A stretch of DNA of 64,000 nt from Zoroaster sp. YZ-2022 (taxonomy: Eukaryota; Echinodermata; Asteroidea; Forcipulatida; Zoroasteridae), in assembly GCA_029582265.1 (NCBI GenBank), contig CM055837.1, forward strand, positions 21,561,160 through 21,625,159, given 5' to 3'. The position numbers and the translations under genes were made by a program. The notes under the pieces are model-generated. The model saw nothing but the letters and a program-made list of their open reading frames with translations. It ran no database searches and was not told where the DNA came from. Of the stretch, positions 22,711 to 34,030 are shown piece after piece; the stretch's first letter is position 1, and each line of letters begins with the position of its first letter.

Positions 22711-24286
22711 GGTGATCTTGAACATCAACCAGGTCCACTGTTTTGGGCACAAACCACAAACTATGAAAAAAAAAGGTTGTTAAAGGGGTTTATAGATGTT
22801 TTAAACCATGTATTGCTTCTGTGAATCTAGACCAGGGGTTTACTATTTATTTGTTTAACAAATTGAAATATTTAAAAATATTAAAAATTGAAGAATGTAG
22901 ATTTACCATATACAAGTGATTCATATTTTGTAGAATTGCGTTTTGGAAAAAATTTTTAAAACCATTGTGTATTGATGCTGAACATTTGTAAAGTTGTTTA
23001 TCGTGGGATTTGTTGTTGGTATTTAGTTGTTAGTTGTCCTATTCTTAGTGTTGTCGTTTTATGTTTGAATCATATTATGTATGACATGTTCAAAAGTATT
23101 TGACTTCATCATAAGTCCACTTTTCAATTTTATGAATAAGATTTTGGAAACCAAGTCGAATTTAGAAAAAAAAGTAATAAAAAGATAATTTCTTTTATAA
23201 AATTAAGAATTTTAAAGATTTTCATTAAAATGAAAATTTATTTCATAAAATTAGAAAAAATGGATTATGATTAAGTCAAAAATTTTAATAGTTGTATGAC
23301 ACGTTACCATTAACCCGCCATTGAAAGAGTAATTGTTGGTTAATTTTTTATTATTTCATGTCAAGCTTTAGCTGCAGACAGATGAAGTTTCATTGCAAAG
23401 GCGAATAACCTTCTATGATTTCAGTAGAAAAGTTTTCAGAAGAATAGTCACGGTGTTGTTATCAATAAATGTCTTTTACAGGAAGCAGTCATATTTGTTG
23501 CTTTAGTTACAGTAATTAAGTGTTGAAAACATGCAGTACATGATCACCTCTGTGTAAAGAATGTTGTTGTATCAGGTTTTAGTCTTAAGAAGAGAGGAGA
23601 TGCAGTGTGTAACCAAGTAGTGTACTGTATTTACAATGCTATGTTAATGATATTAATGATGACTTTGTGTTCTACTATTATGAGATACAGCATGGTTTGT
23701 AAACATGGTTGGGAATTTGGGAAAAAAAACATGGAACGTGATATAAAGTCGTCAAATGAATTAAATCTGTTTTCTGTTTAGACTTTGTAGATCATTAATC
23801 CAATGTTCCATTTAAATATTACGATACTATTTTGGGCAGCCATCATAGATAGAAAAAAAGTAAGGTTAAAAAATCCCATTAAAACTGTATGTTTTCAGGG
23901 AAATTTTTCCAAAGCTTTTTGGTGAAACATCGTTAAAGTATCAAACGATCAAACATTTACCTGTTTGAGGTTCACTATTATTTTAGACAAATATAGATAA
24001 CTGAATACAAATAAAACGTTCGTTAAAACAAATAATACTAAAACAAAACAACAGTACTTCATTGTAATAGTACGACCAATTTGACACTATTTAAAAAACA
24101 AATTATTGAGTTTTATTATTTAAAAAAAATACTTCAAGGTTATGAATAGTTTTGAATTTTGGGATAAATTAAAACAACTACATTGTTAAAAAAATATTCT
24201 ATGAAACTACATATATTTCGATTGGTACTTTCAAGGTGACTAATTAAAACAAAACAAAACAAAACAAAATGACCTATTTACGAGGA
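22711..24286. other. AT-rich non-coding sequence
   Basis: No coding frame, tRNA or repeat structure was seen. An (AAAAC)n microsatellite (about 24247-24268) precedes the scaffold gap. Confidence 0.5.
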
Positions 24287-24786
24287 NNNNNNNNNNNNNN
24301 NNNNNNNNNNNNNNNNNNNNNNNNNNNNNNNNNNNNNNNNNNNNNNNNNNNNNNNNNNNNNNNNNNNNNNNNNNNNNNNNNNNNNNNNNNNNNNNNNNNN
24401 NNNNNNNNNNNNNNNNNNNNNNNNNNNNNNNNNNNNNNNNNNNNNNNNNNNNNNNNNNNNNNNNNNNNNNNNNNNNNNNNNNNNNNNNNNNNNNNNNNNN
24501 NNNNNNNNNNNNNNNNNNNNNNNNNNNNNNNNNNNNNNNNNNNNNNNNNNNNNNNNNNNNNNNNNNNNNNNNNNNNNNNNNNNNNNNNNNNNNNNNNNNN
24601 NNNNNNNNNNNNNNNNNNNNNNNNNNNNNNNNNNNNNNNNNNNNNNNNNNNNNNNNNNNNNNNNNNNNNNNNNNNNNNNNNNNNNNNNNNNNNNNNNNNN
24701 NNNNNNNNNNNNNNNNNNNNNNNNNNNNNNNNNNNNNNNNNNNNNNNNNNNNNNNNNNNNNNNNNNNNNNNNNNNNNNNNNNNNNN
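24287..24786. other. Scaffold gap, 500 N
   Basis: Exactly 500 N bases. The right flank begins inside a unit of the 147-bp tandem repeat, so the gap hides the left part of that element. Confidence 0.98.
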
Positions 24787-25736
24787 CACCTTTGTGTAAA
24801 TATTTTTTGACAATTAACAATCTGTACAATGGTGCAAAAACTGAATTTACCTCTTGTGGTTGTTGAGATATGATTTTTTTAAATATTAAACTTTGACTTC
24901 CGGTTTGGACAGGAAGTAAGGTCAAATTGGGGTCACCTTTGTGTAAATATTTTTGACAATTAACAATCTATACAATGATGCAAAAAATTTCAATTTACCT
25001 CTTGTGGTTGTGGAGATATGATTTTTTTAAACATTAAACTTTGACTTCCGGTTTGGACAGGAAGTAAGGTCAAATTGGGGTCACCTTTGTGTAAATATTT
25101 TTTGACAATTAACAATCTATACAATGATACAAAAAATTTCAATTTACCTCTTTGTGGTTGTGGAGATATGAATTTTTTAAACATTAAACTTTGACTCGGT
25201 TTGGACAGGAAGTAAGGTCAAATTGGGTCACCTTGTGTAAATAATTTTGACAATTAACAATCTGTACAATGGTGCAAAACTGTCAATTTACCTGTTGTGG
25301 TTGTTGAGATATGATTTTTACGTGCATACATAATTAGCACGACCAGAGCTGATTTACATTCACCAAATTACGTGCATACATAATGAGCACGACCAGAGCT
25401 GATTTACATTCACCAACAGAGGGCGCACTTTTTAGCGTTGAAAAGCCGTGTAGTCTTTCATTTGCAACGTAATCAAAACGTTTTAACTAATAAAGTATGA
25501 TTGATCGAAATTCGATATCTGATGACCTAATAATGACGTCACAAATTATGTTTCATCTACGTGTTATGTTCTAAGTATGTGCCAAGTTTCAAGTTCATAT
25601 GAAGTTTGCAAGTATGTGTTTTTTTGTAGACAATCGATCCGGAAAAGAAGAAGAAGAAGAAGGAGAAGAAAAAAAAAAAAAAAAGAAGAAAACCGAACAA
25701 TAACAATAGGTGTTTCGGGCGCATACCCGAACACCT
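24787..25736 (+). mobile_element. 147-bp-repeat hairpin element, copy A (left part in gap)
   Basis: Four units of the repeat (CACCTTTGTGTAAATATTTT ... CTTCCGGTTTGGACAGGAAG) span 24787-25320 at 147-148-bp spacing. Then comes a duplicated 55-bp stretch (TACGTGCATACATAAT...), the internal segment with AAGTTTCAAGTTCATATGAA, a GATCCGGAAAAGAAGAAG tract with A-rich extension, CCGAACAATAACAAT, and the terminal hairpin AGGTGTTTCGGGC/GCATACCCGAACACCT ending at 25736. Non-autonomous: no coding gene inside. The structure recalls Helitron/Helentron-associated interspersed elements (tandem-repeat core, 3' hairpin), an inference. Confidence 0.75.
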
Positions 25737-25819
25737 AATTAAACCTCAGAGTGCATCACATACCGTTATGGCTTTGCGCTGTCCTCTCGTTAGCCTTTAG
25801 TCAAAGCGCACGCGGCAAC

Positions 25820-25968
25820 CTAGTCCGAATGCCTCTTCCCTTCACATTCCTATTTTTCAAATAATGGCGCAATTGTCGCTCTTCCGTCATAAGAATAATG
25901 ACGTAATTGTTATACTGTCATTATTCTAAGAATTAGTAGACTGTGAAGGGAAGAGGCATTCGGACTAG
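25820..25968. mobile_element. 149-bp palindromic element
   Basis: A perfect 27-bp inverted repeat: the arm at 25820-25846 begins CTAGTCCGAATGCCTCTTCC and the arm at 25942-25968 ends GGAAGAGGCATTCGGACTAG. Inside, AGAATAATGAC and GTCATTATTCT form a second pair, so the whole can fold into one long hairpin. Typical of a MITE; the target duplication is unclear. Confidence 0.7.
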
Positions 25969-25980
25969 CGACAACCCTGA

Positions 25981-26066
25981 ACACAACAACGACCGAAAAA
26001 AGACCACGCACGCGATCGCGAGTGGCGTCCATACTTGTGTGTGGTCTTTTTTTCCTGTGTTGCTGC
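25981..26066. repeat. Second palindrome, adjacent
   Basis: The left part ACACAACAACGACCG then AAAAAAGACCACGCAC pairs imperfectly with GTGTGTGGTCTTTTTTTC then CTGTGTTGCTG. The centre contains CGCGATCGCG, a short perfect palindrome. It may be the end of a transposon or a separate hairpin. Confidence 0.5.
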
Positions 26067-26677
26067 GTAGACCTTAACTAAATGCTATATAATTTGTGGT
26101 TTCGTCTGATTTCATTCATCTAATGTACACATAGACTTTACACTTAATTAATGGGAGATTCAATTTAAAATAATGATCGCAACTCCTCCAAAGTAATTTT
26201 AAAATGTATTTTCTGTAATTTATACACCGATGACCAAAATTTCAGAAACAATCCCATACTTTTGTACAAATAAATATTACTAAAATAAAATCGTAAGATA
26301 AAAATATATCGACCTATTATCGTTATTGTTTATGTTAAACCGTAACGTTTGATATTAAAGGTCCTGTGAAATAGGGTTTTTTTTCACTGTGTACAATAAA
26401 GTATGCCTACTGGAACATATATTTGTCATTTGTAATTTTTCCCCTCACGTTTATACCATAAAAATATTAATTTTTAAATTTAGGGAGTGCGCTTCGATAC
26501 GCCCATACCCCTTATTAACATAACATTCGTGACGTACACTGAGGCGATTCCCGATCCGCGATCCACAGCACTTGCCCAAGTATGCGTCGTATACAGCGCA
26601 CCACTGCATGCAGAGTGTTGCTAGAGAAAAAGTTTCCTCAAGTTTTCTGTCAGGTTTGAAGCTTATTATTTTCGATA

Positions 26678-27369
26678 ATGCCATCGAGGTGTGTCGCTGC
26701 AGGTTGCAGCAACACCACCAAAGACGGTGTTAGTCTACACCGATTTCCGTCTGATCCAAAATACAGACGTATTTGGACGACTAAAGTGAAGCTGACCAGA
26801 GCGAAGTGGTCGGGACCGACGGAACACTCATTCTTATGTATTGTAGTGCACAGTTCGAGCAGATATGCTTTGAACGGGGCCTTCACAGCCAGTTCGGCAG
26901 TGGCGGACCGTCAGGGGGGGCTGGGGGGGCAGCCGTCCCCCGGCCCGGAGGGGGGGGGGGCCCGGACCCCCCTCCCCAAAGAAAAAGTTTTAAATTGTTT
27001 TAAATTGTTTTAACATTCTGGTGGAGGGGGGTGGGGGTGGGGTGGTTGGGACCGGGCCCGAGCTGGAACTTACACAAATCAACCGGGCCCTTTCTTTATT
27101 TTGAGCTCCCCTGAAAACATGAAGTGTAATCATGACGGGTCTCTCGGAAATCACGTGTGGTTAGGGAATGATGCCTGGGGGGGGGGGGGGGCGACCGTGC
27201 GCTCTGCCCCCCGGCCCGGCGGTAACTTGTTCCGCTACTGCAGTTCGGTATGGCTTATAAGGCCATGCTGCTACCAGATGCAATTCCAACGATATTCCCG
27301 CTAAGTAAGAAGGCTGGGAAGGCTCCAACGAAGAAGGGAGGTGCTTTTTTAAAGCGAGAAAGACTTAGG
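26678..27369 (+). pseudogene. THAP zinc-finger domain exon, disrupted by a MITE and a small insertion
   Basis: The ATG at 26678 opens MPSRCVAAGCSNTTKDG, the CxxxxC start of a THAP finger, followed by HRFPSDPKYRRIW with the conserved W, and HSFLC with the third zinc ligand. A 5-base insertion around 26843 shifts the frame; the next frame reads SAQFEQICFERG, where the fourth ligand His of CxxH is Gln. After the MITE (26898-27240) the exon resumes with MAYKAMLLPDAIPTIFP, containing the IPTIF box that closes THAP domains, then a Lys-rich tail, and stops at a GTAAGT donor (27370). THAP domains bind DNA and in transposases recognise the terminal repeats. This copy cannot make the domain. The following exons are not identifiable. 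Confidence 0.8.
26898..27240. mobile_element. hAT-type MITE (343 bp) inside the THAP exon
   Basis: Flanked by an exact 8-bp duplication CAGTTCGG (26890-26897 and 27241-27248). The ends are CAGTGGCGGA and TCCGCTACTG, a 10-bp inverted repeat with one mismatch. Next to both ends are G/C runs (GTCAGGGGGGGCTGGG; CCCCCCGGCCCGG), typical of the CAGTGGCGGA hAT group common in invertebrates. Removing it and one duplication restores reading from FERGLHSQFG into MAYKAM. Confidence 0.85.
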
Positions 27370-28003
27370 GTAAGTGGCCATTTAATAATACTCCCATGCA
27401 TAACCCAGTCCACTTCCGTGCAAAACGACATGTTCACACCATGCTCACGTTTCAGTGTTCACGGCATGAAAACATGCCGTGATTTTCCGCATTAATAAAA
27501 ACATCGTGTCTGATTTTATATCCTGGCAAGACAAACATAAAAAACATTAAACCTTTCTCATTATGCCTGCGCTTGTTTTGAGTTTTTTAAATGATCTGTT
27601 AACTGTTTCTGTTATTTCATAAAATAACACCGTAATGTTAGCATTGCCTTCGGTGTGTTTTCCGACCGCATGATGGGGACTTGCGCTGCGTTTCACGGTA
27701 CATCGCAATTCTCTGCCTTTGTGTACGTCACGAACGTTTCGTTAAAACGTCGAAAATTCGGGGGGGGGGGGTAAACAATTAATAATCCACTCGAAACAAA
27801 AACAAAACATTTAAAATTGTTTTTAATTCAGTACCAAGAAATAAAGTTTGGTAAATACACTCTTCACAGGACCTTTAAACGTACATTATGCTCATGTTAC
27901 ACTGTTAATTCAATATTCGTTCTGGTCGTTATTTTCTACAACATCAATTTTGTGGTTTAGAAAACTGAGAAATAATGTTCCCTTTATTTCCCAAAGAGTA
28001 CAA

Positions 28004-28520
28004 AATGGACTCAATAAAATTACATTTTATAAGCTTCCTGGCTACAAAATTCCCTGAGGTCCTTGCCTGGCGGAGCCCAATCCAGCAGGACCTTGAAAAA
28101 ATAATTACCCCCTTCATCGTTATGTTTGTAATGTATTGGAGCATATCTGTATGCATTATTATTCTATTGTATATTTTTGAATTATTACGATCGTTTTGAA
28201 CACAATAGGCCTATAATTGACATATACTGCTGTCAAACCCATAGGCTGTTCTCATTATTAACAATGGACTCAATAAAATTACATTTTATAAGCTTCCTGG
28301 CTACAAAATTCCCTGAGGTCCTTGCCTGGCGGACCCCAATCCAGCAGGACCATGAAAAAATAATTACCCCCTTCATCGTTATGTTTGTAATGTATTGGAG
28401 CATATCTGTATGCATTATTATTCTATTGTATATTTTGAATTATTATGATCGTTTTGAACACAATAGGCCTATAATTGACATCCACCGCTGTCAAACCCAC
28501 AGGCTGTTCTCATTATTAAC
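28004..28520. repeat. 259-bp direct tandem duplication
   Basis: The unit begins AATGGACTCAATAAAATTAC at 28004 and again at 28263 and ends CTCATTATTAAC. The two copies differ at only a few bases (for example CCTTG/CCATG, TACGATCG/TATGATCG). Each unit encodes parallel short frames, which are shadows of the repeat. Confidence 0.85.
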
Positions 28521-30160
28521 TGTATAGTTGATCAAGAGTATGGCCTTGGTTTTTATTTGTTTTAACTCTATGGCGACAGTGGATGAAAAACAAACAAATA
28601 GCCATTGCCTTGGGTGATGATTCATTCATTTAATTTAAGCGTCTATGAAAAACATTAAAACATATTTTTCAGAATCCATATTTCTGGAAAGCCAAAAGAA
28701 TATGAAAAGTGTATTATAACATCATGTTAATTTTGGACACATGAGAGCACTGTCTGTGATATCTCAATATGAAGATCACAAAATTAAGCAGCACAAAAGT
28801 GTAAAATTAATAAACTCCCAAACCTTACCCAAGAAATCATTTACCTCAACCTTTACTGATCTCTGGAAAACAATTATTCAATTAAAAACAAACTATTAAG
28901 GATAACAGTCTTGTTGAAAGACCAGGCAATAATTCAATTAAAACAAATTCATGTCCGGCAAATCGTACAAGCAGTTGGGGGAAAGATATCAATCATAAAA
29001 CCCCCACCACCACTTCCACTTCGCTACAGTTAAAATTGGGGTTTCCATTTGTGCCGTGTTGGTTATTTATTGTTGTATTTTTGGTTTGTTTTTTGAAAAG
29101 GGGAGGGTAAACAAAATATGTTCAATGTTAAGGCCCTGCCTCCTCTTTTTAGCACGGATTCTCTATATGCAAAATAACATCATGGTCATTCCATGCCAAA
29201 TCACCTAGGGCTTGTCAGTGACCGACTCACATTTGCTCATTTGTTTTTTCAACATACCTCTATGGGAGTAATGAACACAGAACAAATGTTTGCTCACAAG
29301 TCATTTCCCAGATATTCGCCACCGTTTTCACAAAGTGCAAATTGGGCCACACAGCACAACATTCTCCCTCCAAGTTGCTTTGGTGATTTGTTGGCATTTT
29401 CAGAGGCCTATATCTCAATATTGGGAGAAGATATTTTGCTGCAAATTGTTACACAGGGTGAATAGCAGCCAAACTGCTAGAATCTGCTATCGAAAGAAGT
29501 ATATAATATCTCATGGTGAAGTAAGGGGTCCTTCAATACCCACAATTGAGCCAGCGTATGTTACTTTTTGACATTTTGGGCCCCTCTGGTGACCACACGA
29601 GTAGTCAGATTGCTTTTATATTATATATATATATATATACAAGTTAGGTACATATGTCTGAACTCCGAACAAGGATGGACCAATCATACCTTCATTGGAT
29701 GTTTGGCCGAGGTCTGAAGATATGTTCGCAGACAAAAATGTCAAAATGCACCTTGTAATGGATGGTTGACCAGGTGGGTCACTACCCATGTAACTCAAAT
29801 TTGTACATCTTAAAATATTATATCCTCTCCAAGTATGTAAGAAAATTCAGTTTGGTATCTTTTCTCCTTCATGGTTAGACAATATTTTCAAATATTGTGT
29901 ATTTTGCCTAATATACGGTATACAATGTACACTACATAGTGTGCTGTATGGATGTACAAGTATGCATGCCCCAAACATTTATGATTTTTGAAGTATGTAC
30001 ATCATCAAATCATCTTAATCAATGTATCCAAAAAGGGGCCCTATATTCATGGTCAGACGATATTTTCATATAATGGTTTTTTTGCTTTAAATATACAGTA
30101 CTACATGTATGTACTGTATGTACTGCATGCCCCGAAACACTTGTTCAGACCCCAACTAAA
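28521..30160. other. Non-coding, with a diverged local duplication
   Basis: No convincing gene. A (TA)n tract lies at about 29620-29640. The segment about 29868-29970 (TCATGGTTAGACAATATTTTC ... GCATGCCCCAAACA) recurs in diverged form at about 30046-30138 (TCATGGTCAGACGATATTTTC ... GCATGCCCCGAAACA). Confidence 0.45.
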
Positions 30161-30179
30161 CCTACAATGAAGGTATGAT

Positions 30180-31165
30180 TAATAATAATACTATCATAAT
30201 AAGATTTGTAGCGCGCAGGCGCACATATCCACCCTGCTGGGCGCTCAAGGCGCGGAAACAACATGAATACAAACAATATATACAATGATAGAATTGTGAC
30301 ATAAGATGAGTTTTAAGCATCGACTTAAATCTAGTTATACTATGACAAGATTTGAGTTCAGTTGGAAGATGATTCCAGTGTCTCGGAGCCGCGACAGAAA
30401 AAGACCTATCACCCCAGTTCCGTTTTGAAGTTGGTTCCTTTAGGAGTGACATGTTGCTGGGGCGTAAATTGCGTGATGGAGTGTAGACATTCAGCAGTTC
30501 AGAAATATAAATTGGAGCAATGTTATTAAAAGATTTGTTAACAATTAGCATAAGTTTAAAAACAATTCTCTGTAAAACAGGAAGCCAGTACAGTTCTTTC
30601 AAGATTGATATGGCATGACTTTCTGGACAAAGTTACAACACGAGCTGCTGTGTTTTGTATGTGCTGAAGACCAGATATTTGATTCTGCGGGAGACCGTAA
30701 AGGAGAGCATTCCCGTTATCGAGCCGTGATGTGACAAACGCATGTATAATTTGTTCAGCAGCACTTTGATTCAAATATTTCCTTATTCAGCCAATATTTC
30801 TGATATGAAATGATGGTACGCGAACGATGTTAGAGATATGAGGTTTTAAAATCATTGTCGAGTCAAATATCACACCCAAATTACATGCTTGTGAAGAGGG
30901 GTTATCTGCGAGGCACCAATTGTAATAAACTTTTGATAATTGCTGACGCGATCCAAATAGAAGAAACTCTGTTTTTTCATTGTTCAATCTCAAGAAGTTT
31001 TGTCTCATCCAACTACAAATCTCATGAATGCATTTCCCCAGCGTTGTAATTCACGAATCGGCAGGTTCTTGAGAAGGTTTGAAAGTAATGTAAAGCTGCG
31101 TGTCATCAGCGTAGGCATGGTAATTTAAATTATACTTCAAAATTATATCACGAACCGGAAAGGTA
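30180..31165 (-). pseudogene. CR1/L2-like LINE fragment, RT end and C-terminal domain
   Basis: On the minus strand the sequence begins just upstream of a reverse-transcriptase YADD-type block (TACGCTGATGACACGCAGCT) and runs through MRQNFLRLNNEKTEFLLFGS, AFVTSRLDNGNALLYGLPQ, WLPVLQRIVFKLMLIVNKSF and RNWGDRSFSVAAPRHWNHLP. These are the standard blocks of CR1/L2-clade ORF2 downstream of the RT active site. Frameshifts separate the frames 31008-30787, 30774-30556 and 30602-30162. The 3' end is CGCTACAAATCTTA followed by a short TTATTATT tail. It is 5'-truncated like most LINE copies. A sister copy lies at 41067-42196. Confidence 0.85.
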
Positions 31166-32680
31166 TAAACATATTTCTATTTACTGCTTTTATTTGTTTA
31201 CTTAAAAATTTTATTTGTAGATTGGTATAACGTTTAATACAGAGCCCTCAAAGAACGCAGTTCTTTAAGTGAGGAGGCTACCCTGTTAAAATAAAACGGC
31301 AAATAAATAAATGAAGAAGTATATAAAGTGCAGGACAAAATAAAATTATTTTCTTTAAGATTATTAGAGGTATAACAACTCCTGCTTCCTATTTCTCCGG
31401 GATTTGAGATCCTGAACAAAACTTTTAACCGGATTAGGTGAATGTACAGCCAACATTAGGCCATAGTCTTGGTATATATTTCATTGAAATCATCTTCGGT
31501 GAATTTGTGTTCCAAAGAGTTCAAACTATTGAGGTTTCCTTTCTACTCATTCAGATTGTTGTTTTTTAAATTAGGTTAGACCGTCCAACTACTTCACAAT
31601 GGATATTCCTATTGATTATGGAGTCTCAACAGAATTTAAGACACGTCAGTGCCGAACTCCTCCCTACGTTTCCCATTATTATGTTAATGTCATAAAAGAC
31701 AGAACATAATTTTACATGTTACATTAATTATTGAAACAAATAATAAAAACTCAGACATAACAATTTCAAGGGAAATTCGATACCATTAACCTTACAAAGT
31801 AATTTATGTGAAACGGTGGTAAATTATTCATTATTTAAAATTGTGTATACGGATTGCGGATTGTGTATACGCATCTGTGTAGTTGTGTTTGTTTGCACAA
31901 AATATTCACGAAACAGTCGTTTGAAATAACTTATTTCTGCTGTATTTCTCCTTTTTGCTTGGCAAACAATTATTAATGTAACAGTCGTTGGAACATAGCA
32001 TCATTTCACGTCATGTTTGTTTTTGCCTGTGTGTCTTATTTCTGTCCTTATGTCCTTTTATCAGACTTACTGTGTATTCACCTTTTGAGTGTGTTTCTTT
32101 GGTTGTCTGTAGGTTGGATTAGTGTTGGGTGTTGGTCTGTTTGTCGAGCAAGGATGCAATACTTCTACAGTGACCATATAGAAGTATTGCATTCAGCACA
32201 GTGATGACTAACCTCAGACTAACTCACTCGATTTCTTCTAAACCCAGTCTAATTAGCAACTATACACTCATTAAAAGAACTATTGGCAATCTCATAACAA
32301 ATCTCAATTACTAACAGTTTTACAGTATAAATTTAGTAAAATATCTGTATCAGGTGCTTTAAAATTAGTAAAATTTTGTAAAATTTAGTAATATTTTTTA
32401 GTGAAATTATTACCAAAATATGAACGAATACGAACAACCTGAATGCATTCTCATTACTTTCTCGACGACACAATGAAATAAGGTGAAACATTAACAGGTT
32501 TTTATACATAATTACATCTTAGTAAATTAGTATAGATGCATTTACATACATTTTACTACAACTGTATACTAGCTTTAGAACAAGTACGGGCCTTGCTGTT
32601 TTTGCTTCTGGTTATTAATGCTGCTATGTTGATTATAACGACGGTGGTCCTCTGGGTAAACTATTGCCATTTATATTATA
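31166..32680. other. AT-rich non-coding sequence
   Basis: No supported gene. A short local duplication of CGGATTGCGGATTGTGTATACG occurs near 31850-31875, and (TAGTAAAATTT)-like repeats at about 32330-32400. Confidence 0.45.
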
Positions 32681-32774
32681 ATGTTTCAACCATAGGTAGG
32701 CGGAGCGCACATGCGTATTATATGCCTATAGGAAGGACCAATTATGAAGCTATACATCATATCCACATGCCGGC

Positions 32775-32880
32775 CTCTGATTGGCTGTCTCATCTTGAAA
32801 ATACCTGGTATCATCAAGCTTGCGGGCGCGATTCTTTTAATGAGCGAGAGTTGAGCGGTTTCAGTTAGATTGGACCAGCG
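32775..32880 (+). promoter_or_regulatory. Possible core promoter of the exon at 33015
   Basis: Upstream of the putative first exon are an inverted CCAAT (CTGATTGGCT, about 32777-32786), a weak TATA-like TTTTAATG at about 32835, and about 30 bases downstream an initiator-like TTTCAGTTAG at 32861-32870. Spacing is plausible for a metazoan promoter; this is pattern matching only. Confidence 0.25.
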
Positions 32881-33014
32881 CGGCACGGAAAGGATACGCA
32901 AACCTGCAGTTCCAGAAAGCTTTCTTTCATCGTGGATAGACAGTTGTTCCTTACATTTCCTGAGGAGATTGCATCTAGTTTCATCGGTTGACGGGACACC
33001 GCATCCTCGATGAG

Positions 33015-33060
33015 ATGACCACCTTGCAATGGATGAGATTCTTGGTCGTTGTGCTGTGGG
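33015..33060 (+). CDS. Putative first coding exon with signal peptide, ends at a splice donor
   Basis: The ATG at 33015 reads MTTLQWMRFLVVVLWG and runs directly into GTAAGTAA (33061), a strong donor. A short start with a hydrophobic LVVVLW core is what the first exon of a secreted or membrane protein looks like, and many such genes break right after the signal peptide. The preceding 150 bases have more balanced GC than the surroundings, consistent with a 5' UTR. No second exon could be recognised in the next 30 kb, which is repeat-rich. Alternative: chance ATG before a chance GTAAGT. Confidence 0.35.
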
Positions 33061-33372
33061 GTAAGTAACATTTGTGAACGGATCCTACAAAAAGAGTCTT
33101 TTTTGAGCTCAGTAAAACAAGCACAATATGTTGAAAATTAAGATTGTTATTGGAAGAGATACATTGATTCGTTTTATGAAAAGGCAGTTTTGCTAATTCA
33201 GACTCATTTTGTAAGATTATATCACATTTTCCCCTTTTCGGTCGTTTAATCAGTGAAAAGTCCGAAATTCATTCGTATACAAAACAAAAAATAAATAAAA
33301 AACTGACGTTTGACAGCAGCAAACAATACTGTCCACTGATCGAACGACCGAAATCTGTTATTGCTTTAGAAG

Positions 33373-34030
33373 TGTGCCCCATTTTCACAATGTACCCTAA
33401 TTTTAAGCAGTGTACCCGCTTTTCACAATAACCAGTTTTGTGTTCCTCTTTTCTTGCAATGCACCCTTGTTAAGAAGTGTGCCCCTTTTCACAATGTTCT
33501 GTTTTTGGCAGATTGTCCCCTCTTAACAATGTACCTTTTTTAGCGGGTTACCCCTATTTACAATGTACCTTTTTTAAGCAAGTTACCCCTCTTTACAATG
33601 TACCTTTTTTAGCAGGTTACGCCTATTTACAATGTACCTTTTTTTAGCAAGTTACCCCTATTTACAATGTACCTTTTTAGCAGGTTACCCCTATTTACAA
33701 TGTACCTTTTTTTTTGCAAGTTACCCCTATTTACAATGTACCTTTTTAGCAGGTTACCCCTATTTACAATGTACCTTTTTAGGCAGTGTACCCCCTATTT
33801 AACATGTACAGCTACTTACCGTGTACCCACATTTGCAATGTAACCCTTATTTGCTGTGATCCCCTTTTCACATTATAAACCTTGACAGTGTGACTCTTTT
33901 TTTGTAACGTATCCCATTTTTAACAGCATGCCTCCGTTTCACAATTGTACTCCTTTTTGCAGTGTGACACCTTTTCACAATGTACCCCCATTTTACCAGC
34001 GCACCCTCTTTTCATAATGTAGACCTTTTG
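33373..34030. repeat. ACAATGTACC minisatellite
   Basis: About twenty irregular copies of a roughly 17-base unit of the type TTTACAATGTACCTTTTTT / AGCAGGTTACCCCTA. The most regular part (33520-33785) is a dimer of about 36 bases: GTTACCCCTATTTACAATG then TACCTTTTTTAGCA. Flanking units are more diverged (TTTTCACAATGTACCC; TTGCAGTGTGACACC). It ends near TTTTCATAATGTAGACC. No protein. Confidence 0.75.

Larger units (their letters stand above)
26359..27874 (+). mobile_element. Kolobok-like THAP transposon with TTAA duplications
   Basis: The ends are a perfect 12-bp inverted repeat, AGGTCCTGTGAA at 26359-26370 and TTCACAGGACCT at 27863-27874, each flanked by TTAA (26355-26358 and 27875-27878). A THAP-domain coding exon lies inside on the plus strand. 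TTAA target duplications plus a THAP domain are the defining pair for the Kolobok superfamily; P elements also carry THAP but make 7-8-bp duplications. At 1.5 kb the element is too short for a full transposase, so the catalytic part has been lost. It also carries a nested hAT MITE. Confidence 0.7.

Noticed and set aside
24269..24925. Long open frames across the first gap
   Set aside because: They consist of undetermined residues from the N run.
29193..29571. Open frames of about 90 codons
   Set aside because: Two overlapping frames of similar length, no recognisable motif, no splice or promoter context.
33373..34030. CRISPR-like regular repeat
   Set aside because: The intervals between repeats are themselves copies of the unit and not unique spacers, and the context is a eukaryotic genome; it is a minisatellite.
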